A model generated the notes under the pieces. It searched no databases and was not told where the DNA came from. It worked only from the letters and a program-made list of their open reading frames with translations. Of a stretch of DNA of 64,000 nt, positions 19,440 through 27,129 are shown in pieces; position 1 is the first letter of the stretch, and each line of letters begins with the position of its first letter. Source of the stretch: Thalassomonas viridans (lineage in GTDB: Bacteria > Pseudomonadota > Gammaproteobacteria > Enterobacterales > Alteromonadaceae); NCBI RefSeq assembly GCF_000948985.2, contig NZ_CP059733.1, positions 1,426,001 to 1,490,000 of the forward strand, read 5' to 3'. The position numbers and the translations under genes are program-made.

Positions 19440-19770
19440 GTTTTTAAATGGCAGAAAAGCTTTTGAACATTACGCAAAGCATTCTAAAGGCGTGATAATA
19501 GGAAAGAAAGGTAAGTTGAAGGCTAAACCTGGTGGAGCGGATGTGCCAGAGTTTACTTCTTATGATGCTTATATTAGTGCAGCTAGATCATTCTGGTCTC
19601 CTTCAGTCCGTTCTGGAGTTTTACAAGGGACACGGGCTGATGGCTCTATTCTTCGTTTTGAACAATCTACTGGATATTTTGGTGTAATGAGAAATGGAAA
19701 AATTAGTACTTTCTTTAGACCTGATGGTGATGCTGCAGCACAGCTTAAATACTTTAAGGATCAATTATGA
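19429..19770 (+). pseudogene. orphan RHS toxin tip (no RHS shell)
   Basis: The reading frame from about 19429 (GTG, no clear ribosome site) gives ~113 residues. It ends in GYFGVMRNGKISTFFRPDG and YFKDQL, a style seen in C-terminal nuclease-like tips of RHS and CdiA proteins; a BECR/RelE-like fold is only a guess. It has no signal and no RHS core, and its 5' end runs into the RAYT remnant, so it is a displaced tip. Its stop overlaps the next start (ATGA at 19767), which is the tight coupling expected of a toxin-immunity pair. Confidence 0.6.
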
Positions 19771-20174
19771 CAAAAATTGACTTGAAACAAGTTTGTTCCA
19801 TGATTTTATCAAAGCTAGGGTTTTCTGATGAAACTCTATCTTCTCTTATCGATAAGTGGCGATGTTTTGTAGAAGAGTGCGAGGAAGGATATCAATGGAA
19901 TTTCTCTGAATATAAAAATGAAATTCGTGTCAGATACCTTATTCAGAACTTAATGGATGATGAAAAATTATCTAAGGGGGAAGAGTTTAAAGAAGTATTT
20001 GCCGAAATAGAAAAGCTTGATCAGAGGTTTAAAGCTCTTTTACAACCAAATATTGTAATAGATAAAGGTGATGGGTGGTGGGACAAAAGTGTTCTCAATA
20101 AGGCTGGGTATGATTATTGCCAATATATGTATGATGTTTATGGAGTTATAGTCGAAAATGTTGATGAAAAGTAA
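19767..20174 (+). CDS. candidate immunity protein for the orphan tip
   Basis: A 135-residue acidic cytoplasmic protein overlapping the stop of the preceding orphan tip by 4 bases. No family is recognised; it has a helical N-terminal half and the motif GDGWWDKSVLNKAGYDYCQ near residue 105. Coupling and AT-rich composition like the other cassettes support an immunity role by analogy. Confidence 0.55.
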   Translation: MTKIDLKQVCSMILSKLGFSDETLSSLIDKWRCFVEECEEGYQWNFSEYKNEIRVRYLIQNLMDDEKLSKGEEFKEVFAEIEKLDQRFKALLQPNIVIDKGDGWWDKSVLNKAGYDYCQYMYDVYGVIVENVDEK

Positions 20175-20240
20175 TAGACATAAGAAATAATAGTAAATAG
20201 CAGGTGGGAATGTTTCTATTTTAAGTCCAGAATATAAGCC

Positions 20241-20603
20241 ATGAATGTTGTTAAGAAAGTAATCAATGTGCAACAAAAAGATGGCTCTATTAGTGAATAT
20301 AATATTTCATTTGATGTTACGAAAGAGCCTGCTGTATCTATAATATTTGATTATGAGGCAGAACAAGTATTTAAAGAAAGAGATTTTTTTAACTGTCTTA
20401 AATTAATTAGAGTTTATTTTGATAAGGCAGGAGCTAAGGTTTTGTGTAATGGAGCAAGGATCGATGTTTATCCATCAAGAATGTCTAGAGACACGGGAAG
20501 GGGGAGAAAAGCTTATGTGCTCGTGCAGGGGAGACAAGCACTAAGAACAGATTTGGTAGATATTTTTGACGCTGCTGCACCAGACCTGATAGGTTGCATC
20601 TGA
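20241..20603 (+). CDS. hypothetical immunity-like protein
   Basis: A 120-residue protein with no signal and mixed alpha/beta composition, with the block GARIDVYPSRMSRDTGRGRK near residues 71-90. I do not recognise a family. It sits between a toxin/immunity pair and a second toxin remnant, lacks a clear ribosome site, and its 3' end overlaps the fragment at 20593-20718. It may be an immunity gene whose toxin was lost. Confidence 0.45.
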   Translation: MNVVKKVINVQQKDGSISEYNISFDVTKEPAVSIIFDYEAEQVFKERDFFNCLKLIRVYFDKAGAKVLCNGARIDVYPSRMSRDTGRGRKAYVLVQGRQALRTDLVDIFDAAAPDLIGCI

Positions 20604-20718
20604 AGCTTTAGGTAACCCAAAAAATATTGAATTTACCAAAGTAATAAGACCTAGAACTCAGCAGCGAATTAAAAGATGTGATCGCTGTACTAGTAAATAT
20701 GGTGAAGAGCAAGATTAG
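20593..20718 (+). pseudogene. C-terminal scrap of another toxin tip
   Basis: After an in-frame stop at 20590 the frame reads SEALGNPKNIEFTKVI and then RCDRCTSKYG before a TAG at 20716. Paired Cys close to the C-terminus after a PRTxxR stretch is reminiscent of deaminase-type RHS tips, but the piece is too short (42 codons) to assign. It ends 11 bases before the next gene, exactly where a toxin should end before its immunity gene. Confidence 0.45.
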
Positions 20719-20729
20719 GATATATAAAA

Positions 20730-21281
20730 ATGTTCAGTTCAATTAGTAAAGTGAAATGGGACGAGTTACAGCAAGCACATGGGAAAGCTACTCATGTGCC
20801 AAGTGCTCTTTCTGATTTGATTTCTGGTGATTCTCAAAAGGAAGAGGATGCATATTGGAAACTTGATAACCATGTTGTGCTACAAGGTGATTTATATGAG
20901 TCTGCATTTCATATATTACCATTTTTATATGAGATCCTTGGGTCTGAAGTCACTAATGGACGAGAGCGTGTTTATGACCTGTTATTTGAGATTGCAAATG
21001 GTTACGAAGCTCAGGAGGTTAGCTGTCAGTTAAATGGAGAGATTTTGTCTCTTACAGATGCGTGCCGCAAATCGATTGTTCAGCAAAAAGATTTATTTTT
21101 TAAAGAGGTCTTTGATACTTCATCAAGGTACAGAAGTAAAGCTTTAGAGCTACTTAGTTCGTTTGATGAAGTAAAAAATGACGTAATTGAAAAGCTTTCT
21201 AGTATTAAGAGCACTGAGCAAGATAAGTCATTTGAATCTGAGTTATCAGAAATAATTGAAGCACTCAAATCAGAAATGTAA
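20730..21281 (+). CDS. candidate immunity protein for the lost toxin tip
   Basis: A 183-residue acidic, largely helical protein without a signal. Helical pairs (ESAFHILPFLYEILGS; RVYDLLFEIANGYEAQE) look HEAT-like. No family is assigned. It directly follows the toxin scrap at 20593-20718, the normal position of an immunity gene. Ribosome site is weak (aggat). Confidence 0.5.
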   Translation: MFSSISKVKWDELQQAHGKATHVPSALSDLISGDSQKEEDAYWKLDNHVVLQGDLYESAFHILPFLYEILGSEVTNGRERVYDLLFEIANGYEAQEVSCQLNGEILSLTDACRKSIVQQKDLFFKEVFDTSSRYRSKALELLSSFDEVKNDVIEKLSSIKSTEQDKSFESELSEIIEALKSEM

Positions 21282-21327
21282 AAGCAAAGGAGGGCACTCT
21301 AGGGCAGCAAAAGGGGAGGGCAGCAAA

Positions 21328-21340
21328 AGGGGACACCCCT
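21328..21340. repeat. REP-like hairpin AGGGG-ACA-CCCCT
   Basis: A perfect 5-bp stem with a 3-base loop, preceded by an A/G-rich tract (AGGGCAGCAAAAGG) and followed by TAAATTTG...AACTGAAAA. The same unit precedes the RAYT copies at 22386 and 22894. Confidence 0.75.
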
Positions 21341-21368
21341 AAATTTGCTTAACTGAAAATTGCGGTCT

Positions 21369-21482
21369 AAATGCCACTTTATTCACGTTGCCGGCAGTCC
21401 CATGAAAATGAAAGCCTGGGCGGAGAAAAACCGGCGTAGATGGTGCTGCACCCATATGTCTTTGCAATTATATGCCGGTTAG
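21369..21482 (+). pseudogene. RAYT remnant, last ~37 codons
   Basis: The frame reads CHFIHVAGSP, then KAWAEKNRRRW and CCTHMSLQLYAG followed by a stop, matching the C-terminus of the intact RAYT. It sits directly behind the hairpin leader at 21328, so the whole middle of the gene has been deleted. Leader plus 3' end resembles a non-autonomous derivative. Confidence 0.85.
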
Positions 21483-21526
21483 CTTTCTATATGGAAGAAG
21501 GAGGAGCTAGGTTTAATTTTAGGGAT

Positions 21527-21688
21527 GTCTCTTTTTGTTTTATCGCGGTTATTGCTGCGAGCAACAGCTTGGCCAAAGCAGGCTTTAAAGTAGGTTAACT
21601 TACTGATTATTATTGTGAAAAAAGACCTTTGAAATTTTCCTGAAAAACACTTCTGAACCATTGATTTATCCCCGAAAATGGTCTTTTA
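21527..21688. repeat. ~160-bp direct repeat, family D, copy 1
   Basis: This is close to 26290-26452 with scattered differences and small indels. It contains a TTGCT-GCG-AGCAA hairpin and AAAAGACC ... GGTCTTTT arms that bracket its second half. Together the two copies flank the block that carries the last toxin cassette, the RAYT array, the fasciclin gene and the IS4 insertion. Confidence 0.75.
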
Positions 21689-21935
21689 TGGATTCTACCC
21701 TGCATCAGCTGAAACAGCTCGTGTTATGGAATCTGGTTCATTGTTGCATGTTACTGGTACTATTAATAATAAATTTTCTAAACCTATGAGTGCCAGTAAA
21801 GCTCAAGCAGCAGGCTTTGAGTTAATTAGTACAGGGCCTATGAGCGCCGTCCATAATTTTGGGGTGCAAAAGTCAACTAAAGGTAGGCCTTTAAAAACGT
21901 CTGAATCTGTGACTACTATTTATAGGAAACTTTAA
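21678..21935 (+). pseudogene. orphan toxin tip downstream of repeat D
   Basis: An 85-codon frame whose ATG lies inside repeat D. The likely domain sequence begins at GFYPASAETARVMESGS and ends LKTSESVTTIYRKL. It has no signal and no RHS core. It is followed 13 bases later by a small acidic gene, the cassette pattern seen upstream. I cannot name its activity. Confidence 0.5.
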
Positions 21936-21948
21936 TGAGAATATCAGT

Positions 21949-22266
21949 ATGAATATGGAAGAGATAATGTCTTATTTGTTAAATAGGAGTGCTCCTGGTT
22001 TACCTGCATCCGAACTTTCAGAAATATTAGATCGATTGATTTGGTATATGGATGATAACGGGGGGGAAATAGAAGATGTGCGTAATAAATGGCTTGCATC
22101 TGATGATAAACGAAAAGTTGAGGTTGCTCTGGGGATGTCTGACACATTTCCTTTTGATACAAGAGATAAACTAAAAGCTTGTTTTGATCGTATTATTAAT
22201 GAATGGCCAGATTTAGATGCTGATTGTCAAAAAATTTTAGAAACTTGGGATAAACAATTTAAATAA
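21949..22266 (+). CDS. candidate immunity protein
   Basis: A 105-residue acidic protein, helical by eye (SELSEILDRLIWYMDD; RDKLKACFDRIINEWPDLDADCQKI), without signal or membrane segment. An alternative start lies two codons on, at 21955. No family is recognised. Placement directly after an orphan tip supports immunity by analogy. Confidence 0.5.
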   Translation: MNMEEIMSYLLNRSAPGLPASELSEILDRLIWYMDDNGGEIEDVRNKWLASDDKRKVEVALGMSDTFPFDTRDKLKACFDRIINEWPDLDADCQKILETWDKQFK

Positions 22267-22304
22267 AAAAAGTACGAAGGAGCAAAAGAAAAACAAAAAA
22301 CAAA

Positions 22305-22317
22305 AGGGGACACCCCT
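22305..22317. repeat. REP-like hairpin AGGGG-ACA-CCCCT
   Basis: Identical to the hairpin at 21328. It follows an A-rich tract (AAAAACAAAAAACAAA) and precedes the truncated RAYT at 22386 by about 70 bases. Confidence 0.75.
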
Positions 22318-22385
22318 AAATTTGAACAACTGAAAATTGCGGTCTAAGCTTTAATGAACGTGAATAACGTCATAGAGATAAAGCC

Positions 22386-22682
22386 ATGACCCGCGCCAGA
22401 AAACATCAGGTCTGCTTAGAAGAAACGCCCTACTACCACTGCATTTGCCGCTGTGTTCGTAGGGCGTTTCTGTGTGGCGAAGATAAAAGTACCGGACAAA
22501 ACTTTGATCACAGAAAGCAGTGGTTGGTAGATAAAATTACTCAGCTTGCTGAGGTATTCGCCATTGATGTTTGCGCCTATGCCATTATGAGTAATCATTA
22601 TCATCTGGTGTTGAGAGTAAACCAGCAGGAAGCGCAGCAAAAGCAAAAGCAAAAGGGGACACCCCTAAATTTGATTAACTGA
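22386..22682 (+). pseudogene. RAYT transposase, N-terminal fragment ending in a REP hairpin
   Basis: Residues 1 to ~80 match the intact RAYT (TPYYHCICRCVRRAFLCGED; HUH motif in MSNHYHLVLRV). After QQEAQQKQKQK the frame reads straight through the hairpin at 22654-22666 (KGTPLNLIN) and stops. The break point is therefore the repeat itself. Confidence 0.88.
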
Positions 22683-22753
22683 AAACAGCTGTCTAGGCTT
22701 TAGCTAAGGTGAAACTAATCGCTGAGGTTTAAGCCATGACCCGCGCCCGTAAA
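22651..22753. repeat. RAYT leader repeat, copy 1 (hairpin + upstream region + first six codons)
   Basis: The 103-bp unit is repeated exactly, as far as I can see, at 22809-22911. It holds hairpin 22654-22666, the upstream region, and ATG ACC CGC GCC CGT AAA. In this copy the sixth codon is followed at once by TAA and another hairpin (22761-22773), so only a hexapeptide start (22736-22756) remains of the gene. Confidence 0.85.
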
Positions 22754-22760
22754 TAACAAA

Positions 22761-22773
22761 AGGGGACACCCCT
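22761..22773. repeat. REP-like hairpin AGGGG-ACA-CCCCT
   Basis: Third hairpin of a cluster at 22654, 22761 and 22812. It lies between the two 103-bp leader repeats and is followed by TAAATTTGATTAACTGAATA. Flanked by AATAACAAA-type A-rich spacer. Confidence 0.75.
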
Positions 22774-22808
22774 AAATTTGATTAACTGAATAAATAACAA
22801 AGAATAAC

Positions 22809-22911
22809 AAAAGGGGACACCCCTAAATTTGATTAACTGAAAACAGCTGTCTAGGCTTTAGCTAAGGTGAAACTAATCGCTGAGGTTTAAGCCATGACCC
22901 GCGCCCGTAAA
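22809..22911. repeat. RAYT leader repeat, copy 2 (drives the intact gene)
   Basis: Second copy of the 103-bp leader, with hairpin 22812-22824. It overlaps the first codons of the intact RAYT at 22894. The 158-bp offset between copies indicates tandem duplication with an extra hairpin in between. Confidence 0.85.
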
Positions 22912-23886
22912 GAACAAGTGTTTTTAGACGAAACGCCCTACTATCACTGCATCTGCCGCTGTGTTCGCAGGGCGTTTTTGTGTGGTGAAGATGAAACTAC
23001 CGGCCAAAATTTTGACCACAGAAAAGAATGGCTGGTAGATAAAGTTACCCAGTTGGCCTCTGTGTTTGCCGTTGATATTTGTGCCTATGCCATTATGAGT
23101 AATCACTACCATTTAGTGCTTAGGGTTAATCAGCATCAAGCAAAACAGTGGGATAGCCGGGAGGTGGCATTACGCTGGATGCAGTTGTTTAAAGGCCATC
23201 CGCTGGTTGATCGCTATTTGTCTGATACTCAAACCACACAAGCCGAAACAGACAAAGCATTGGAACTGATAGAAACCTGGCGTAAGCGCTTATTCGAGTT
23301 GGGTTGGTTTATGCGTTGTTTAAATGAGCATATCGCAGTGCAGGCGAATAAGGAAGATAACTGCAAAGGCCGTTTCTGGGAAGGGCGTTTTAAATCGCAA
23401 GCCCTGCTGGATGACACCGCACTGTTGGCCTGCATGGCATATGTAGATCTAAACCCGGTACGGGCAGCAATTGCCGATACCCCAGAGAGTTCAGACTTCA
23501 CCAGTATTCAGCTGCGAATAAAAGCTTTGGCCGGTGCGCAAAAAACACAGCAGCTACAGCCTTCGCAAATAGTGCCTTTTACCGGCTATAAACCCCACGG
23601 CAAACCAAGCCCGGGTTTGCCGTTTAAGTTATTTGATTATTTAACTTTGGTGGAGTGGACCGGCCGTTGTGTTCGGGAAGATAAACGTGGTTTTATTCCG
23701 CCTGACATTCAACCCCTGTTTGAACGTCTTAATATCAATGAAGAAGACTGGCTGATGGTGGTAAAAGACTTTAACCGGCACTTTATCAATGCCGCCGGCA
23801 GCCCGTCAAAACTACGGGCCTGGGCGGGAAAAAGCCATAGTAAGTGGTGTTGTACACATATGTCGTTGCAGTTATATGCCGGGTAA
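22894..23886 (+). CDS. REP-associated tyrosine transposase (RAYT, Y1/IS200-like), intact
   Basis: The 330-residue protein has the Y1 HUH motif at H71/H73 (MSNHYHLVLRV), Cys-rich CICRCVRR near the N-terminus, the family block [22 protein letters not shown], and [21 protein letters not shown]. RAYTs are domesticated single-strand endonucleases that recognise REP hairpins. Here the candidate hairpin (AGGGG-ACA-CCCCT) lies 70 bases upstream, and four decayed copies of the gene lie within 4 kb. The start ATG is shared by all copies that keep the 5' end. It is probably functional, since no frameshift is seen. Confidence 0.92.
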   Translation: MTRARKEQVFLDETPYYHCICRCVRRAFLCGEDETTGQNFDHRKEWLVDKVTQLASVFAVDICAYAIMSNHYHLVLRVNQHQAKQWDSREVALRWMQLFKGHPLVDRYLSDTQTTQAETDKALELIETWRKRLFELGWFMRCLNEHIAVQANKEDNCKGRFWEGRFKSQALLDDTALLACMAYVDLNPVRAAIADTPESSDFTSIQLRIKALAGAQKTQQLQPSQIVPFTGYKPHGKPSPGLPFKLFDYLTLVEWTGRCVREDKRGFIPPDIQPLFERLNINEEDWLMVVKDFNRHFINAAGSPSKLRAWAGKSHSKWCCTHMSLQLYAG

Positions 23887-23960
23887 GCTTAGGGGCTCAC
23901 CTTTCCTAGCCGGTAACATGATAAGTGTATTACCGGCTAATTCATCAAAAACTGCTGTGG

Positions 23961-24482
23961 TTAAAACTGCGGCAGCAGCACGCTGTCAATTATCCATACT
24001 ATGCCGTTGCTGGTCTTAACGCCCTGGCAGTTAACCTGTGACTGGTTAACAAAAGGAGCGCCGTTTTGGCGGTTTAAGAATACTTTTTGTTCCGCTAAGG
24101 TCGATACCTTGCGAGTGAAGTATGGGCGGCGGGCATCCACTTTGCCGTCTATTACGTGATAGAGTAAAGCGGTTGTCAGCAGCGCGCTATCGTCTAAAAG
24201 GGCCTGTAAGATCGGGCCGGGTACGTTGTTAAAAGCATCGTTTGTCGGTGCAAATACGGTGAAGTTGCCAGCGCCGTTTACCGCGTCAACTAAATTTGCT
24301 GCCGTTAGTGCCGTTACCAGGGTACTTAATGCCGGGGTGGCAATTGCGGCTTCGGCAATTGTGCCGTCAAATTGCACTGCTTTGGTTTTTAAACACTGAA
24401 ATTTTCCCTTACCCCAGCTTGCTTGTGTCGGTGAACTTAAGGCAACCGCCAACACCAGAAAAAAAGTATAAAAATATTTCAT
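23961..24482 (-). CDS. secreted fasciclin (FAS1) domain protein
   Basis: The start at 24482 has GGAGGTT upstream and opens a signal peptide (MKYFYTFFLVLAVALSSPTQA). One FAS1 domain covers most of the 173 residues: TLVTALTAANLVDAVNGAGNFTVFAPTNDAF (H1 region), LLYHVIDGKV (H2-like YH motif) and a final GIVWIIDSVLLP. Two Cys (FQCLKTK, VNCQGV) may form a disulfide. FAS1 proteins act in adhesion or matrix binding; no partner is visible nearby. Confidence 0.9.
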   Translation of the reverse strand: MKYFYTFFLVLAVALSSPTQASWGKGKFQCLKTKAVQFDGTIAEAAIATPALSTLVTALTAANLVDAVNGAGNFTVFAPTNDAFNNVPGPILQALLDDSALLTTALLYHVIDGKVDARRPYFTRKVSTLAEQKVFLNRQNGAPFVNQSQVNCQGVKTSNGIVWIIDSVLLPQF

Positions 24483-24838
24483 TTTTAACCTCCAAAACAA
24501 CATTTAAAGGAATACTGTTTGTTAACCTCATACGAGGTTTGTAGCGCAAACGACAGCATGATGCTTGCTCTGGACTCTAATACGGGGGCTGTGTAAAAAA
24601 GGATCAAGCGTTTTTTAGAAAGAGAAATAAGAAGCGGGGAACCGGAGATAAGATAAGGCAATTATTCTCAGCCGGAAAAGGTGAAATATTAAGGGGTTAC
24701 CTGCCAGCTGCACAGCTTGGTATACAGTGCCGGAAAATCAGCAAAATATTAAATACTGTCACGGCCTGATTTATTCCACTTTTTGTACTACAGCTTAGTT
24801 ACCTGGCATACCCCTGGAGGTACTAAAAAACAAAAGCG
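24483..24838. other. intergenic region before the IS4 insertion
   Basis: No gene is supported. It contains an AACCTC-ATAC-GAGGTT hairpin near 24523, in the 5' direction of the fasciclin gene, and otherwise plain AT-rich sequence. Confidence 0.4.
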
Positions 24839-24849
24839 ACCATATACGT

Positions 24850-26279
24850 TAATGCCGATCAGTTAAGAATTTGATCGGTTGACCGATCCAAACGATCATG
24901 CAAAATCCGTAGTTAGGAAACTGACTGCGGATTTTTTTATGAACATCGAACAAGCATTACAAACCACCCTTGAAGAGAGCACCCGATACCATACGTTTGA
25001 AAAACTGTCTGAAATTCTAACCCCTCAAATTATTGAGCAAGGTTTTCAACAAGCAGGGATAGCTACCGTTCGCAAAAGAAGATTGCCATTAGAAGCTGTT
25101 TTGTGGTCGGTTATTGGTATGGCAATGTTTAGAAAGGAATCTGTCTGGAATATCGCTAATAAGCTCGACATCATGCTACCTGGTAAAAATCAACTAGTCG
25201 CACCAAGCGCTATGGTACAAGCCAGACAACGTTTAGGTGATGAATCCGTTAAGCAAGTTTTCAATAAATCAGCTGAATCTATGTATGAACAACAAGCGTT
25301 TGAAACATGGAGTGGTTTAAATCTATTAGCTGTTGACGGTGTGGTTTGGCGAACAGCTGATACTCCCGATAACCGTAAAGCGTTTACTTCAGGCAGTAAC
25401 CAATATGGCGAAACGGGATTCCCTCAAATCCGTATGGTATGTCATATGGAATTGACCAGCCATCAATTAATCAGCAGTGAATTTGATAACTATAAAACCA
25501 ATGAAATGAAGTTGGCTGAACGTTTAATTGAGCGTACCCCAGACAATTCACTGACTATGTTTGATAAAGGTTATTACTCTCTAGGTTTGTTAAATCGCTG
25601 GCATCAGAGCGGAAAGGAGCGGCATTGGTTAATCCCTGCAAGACCTGATTTACAATATGAAATCATCTCTTCTGTGGGTAAGAATGATCACATCATCGAA
25701 CTAAAAACGACTATGCACGCACAGAAGAACTTCCCTGATGTTCCTAAAACAATCAATGCGAGATTAATCAGCAAAACGATAAAAGGTAAAAGTTATCACA
25801 TATTAACGTCGATGACGGACAGGTTGCGCTTTCCTGGAAGTGAGATTGTTGAGCTATATTGTCATCGCTGGGAGATAGAACTGGGTTATAGAGAAATAAA
25901 GCAGACAATGCTTGATAGTTCATATCACTTGAGAAGTAAGCGGCCAGATATGGTTAGGCAAGAGCTATGGGGGGTATTACTCGCGTATAACCTGATCAGG
26001 CGTATCATGACTATGGCTGCAAGTAAAGCAGGTGGCATATGGGCTAACCAGCTTAGTTTCTCAAGTTGTTCAATGGCGGTCATTCAATATTTCTCATCGG
26101 TATCAATCATGAGTCCTGGAAATATCCCTATGCACTGGGAACACCTGTTAAATACCTTGAGCTTATTTAAATTACCAATAAGACGTGAAGATAGGAAATA
26201 TCCGAGGTGCATTAAACCGAAACCTTCAAAGTATCCCCATAAAAAGAAAAATGCCAGTCAGCTTAACTGACCGGCATTG
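24850..26279 (+). mobile_element. IS4-family insertion sequence, complete
   Basis: The 1430-bp element has terminal inverted repeats TAATGCCGATCAGTTAAG (left) and the complement CAATGCCGGTCAGTTAAG (right), 16 of 18 identical. It is flanked by an exact 11-bp direct repeat ACCATATACGT (24839-24849 and 26280-26290), the size expected for IS4-family target duplication. An intact duplication argues for a recent insertion. Removing it joins the sequence before 24850 directly to repeat D copy 2. Confidence 0.93.
24939..26270 (+). CDS. IS4-family DDE transposase
   Basis: The 443-residue product starts at the ATG at 24939; an upstream TTG at 24879 falls inside the left-end region and is unlikely. DDE residues are visible: [10 protein letters not shown] (first D), MFDKGYYS (second D) and the full Y-(2)-R-(3)-E-(6)-K signature in [15 protein letters not shown]. 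The stop lies 9 bases inside the right end. No frameshift was seen, so it should be active. Confidence 0.95.
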   Translation: MNIEQALQTTLEESTRYHTFEKLSEILTPQIIEQGFQQAGIATVRKRRLPLEAVLWSVIGMAMFRKESVWNIANKLDIMLPGKNQLVAPSAMVQARQRLGDESVKQVFNKSAESMYEQQAFETWSGLNLLAVDGVVWRTADTPDNRKAFTSGSNQYGETGFPQIRMVCHMELTSHQLISSEFDNYKTNEMKLAERLIERTPDNSLTMFDKGYYSLGLLNRWHQSGKERHWLIPARPDLQYEIISSVGKNDHIIELKTTMHAQKNFPDVPKTINARLISKTIKGKSYHILTSMTDRLRFPGSEIVELYCHRWEIELGYREIKQTMLDSSYHLRSKRPDMVRQELWGVLLAYNLIRRIMTMAASKAGGIWANQLSFSSCSMAVIQYFSSVSIMSPGNIPMHWEHLLNTLSLFKLPIRREDRKYPRCIKPKPSKYPHKKKNASQLN

Positions 26280-26289
26280 ACCATATACG

Positions 26290-26452
26290 TCCCTTTTTGT
26301 TTCATCGCGGTTATTGCTGCGAGCAACAGCCTAGCCAAAGCAGGCTTTTAAGGTGCGTTAACTTGCTGATTATTGTTGTGAAAAAAGACCTTTGAAATTC
26401 TCCTGGAAAACACTTCTGAGCCGTTGATTTATCCCCAAAAATGGTCTTTTAT
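26290..26452. repeat. ~160-bp direct repeat, family D, copy 2
   Basis: Second copy of the repeat at 21527-21688, with the same TTGCT-GCG-AGCAA hairpin and AAAAGACC/GGTCTTTT arms. Its left edge coincides with the IS4 target duplication. Here it is not followed by a toxin tip but by unassigned sequence and symE. Confidence 0.75.
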
Positions 26453-26646
26453 TAAGGGTGCAATCCATATTAAAGGAGGGCGTCCATCCCGATATTTCTC
26501 ACTTATTTACTGCGGCAACAATAGCCTTCGCTACTGTCGCCAACAAGCAGCAGTAAAAGCATCAAAAGTAGTCATTTAAGCCGCAACCCCTGAGTGCTGG
26601 AACACACAGAGGTTGCTAACCAACACGAACTTAAAAGGAGTCCGTT

Positions 26647-26910
26647 ATGGCTGAATACCATCATACGCCAGAGCCTGGCCCGGCAAAAGGAAAATATCCT
26701 ATTTATCGGAAACTTACCGTACTGGAAACCACCCGCGAGTCTGCCCCTAAAACCCGCGGCATCGGGATTAACTATGTGCCGGTAAGCCTTGAACCTTGCC
26801 TGGTGCTCAGGGGAAAGTGGCTCAGGCGGGCCGGTTTTACCGCCGGAAAAAAAGTGCTTGTGGTTATCCATCAGGATGAGTTGACCATCAAACCTCAACC
26901 GCTTGGTTGA
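26647..26910 (+). CDS. symE: SymE-family toxin (AbrB-like fold, type I toxin-antitoxin)
   Basis: The 87-residue protein has the family core RKLTVLETT ... PCLVLRGKWLRRAGFTAGKKVLVVIHQDELTIKPQPLG. SymE proteins derive from AbrB-like antitoxins and act as SOS-induced RNA-binding or nucleoid-condensing toxins in E. coli, silenced by the antisense RNA SymR over the 5' leader. A strong AAAAGGAG ribosome site precedes the ATG. The leader at ~26581-26623 can fold (GCAACCCCT with AGAGGTTGC), where an antisense RNA would be expected. SymE genes are often found in RHS loci, matching this setting. Confidence 0.85.
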   Translation: MAEYHHTPEPGPAKGKYPIYRKLTVLETTRESAPKTRGIGINYVPVSLEPCLVLRGKWLRRAGFTAGKKVLVVIHQDELTIKPQPLG

Positions 26911-27037
26911 ACGCAAGCAACGGAGAAATAGCAAACAGCAAGCGAACAGGCTACTGCGCCTAAAGATTGGCGCAGTAGCTTTATGAATAACCTTTCATCT
27001 AATACGCCGTGTTCCTTGTCTGCTTTTTAACGTTTCC

Positions 27038-27115
27038 TGGCAGGGCAAACCGGGCCGCACCGTGCGCAGCCGCAGCCAGGACTTTACCGGCGTCAATATC
27101 TACCGGACGATGTAA
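27038..27115 (+). pseudogene. RHS-repeat gene fragment
   Basis: Twenty-five codons read GKPGRTVRSRSQDFTGVNIYRT, matching residues ~1540-1562 of the big RHS protein (LGRTLRSRSKDFAGSNVYKD), with codon choices different enough to exclude a recent copy. It ends at a TAA directly before a decayed AGGGG hairpin. This is the only trace of a second RHS gene on this side of the island. Confidence 0.75.
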
Positions 27116-27116
27116 A

Positions 27117-27129
27117 AGGGGATATCTCT
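27117..27129. repeat. degenerate REP-like hairpin
   Basis: AGGGG-ATA-TCTCT followed by AAATTTGATGAACTGAAAA, the same flank as the perfect hairpins at 21328-22824 but with mismatched or wobble stem pairs. Confidence 0.6.

Noticed and set aside
24879..24938. Upstream TTG start for the IS4 transposase
   Set aside because: It falls in the left terminal region; the ATG at 24939 gives the usual N-terminus of the family.
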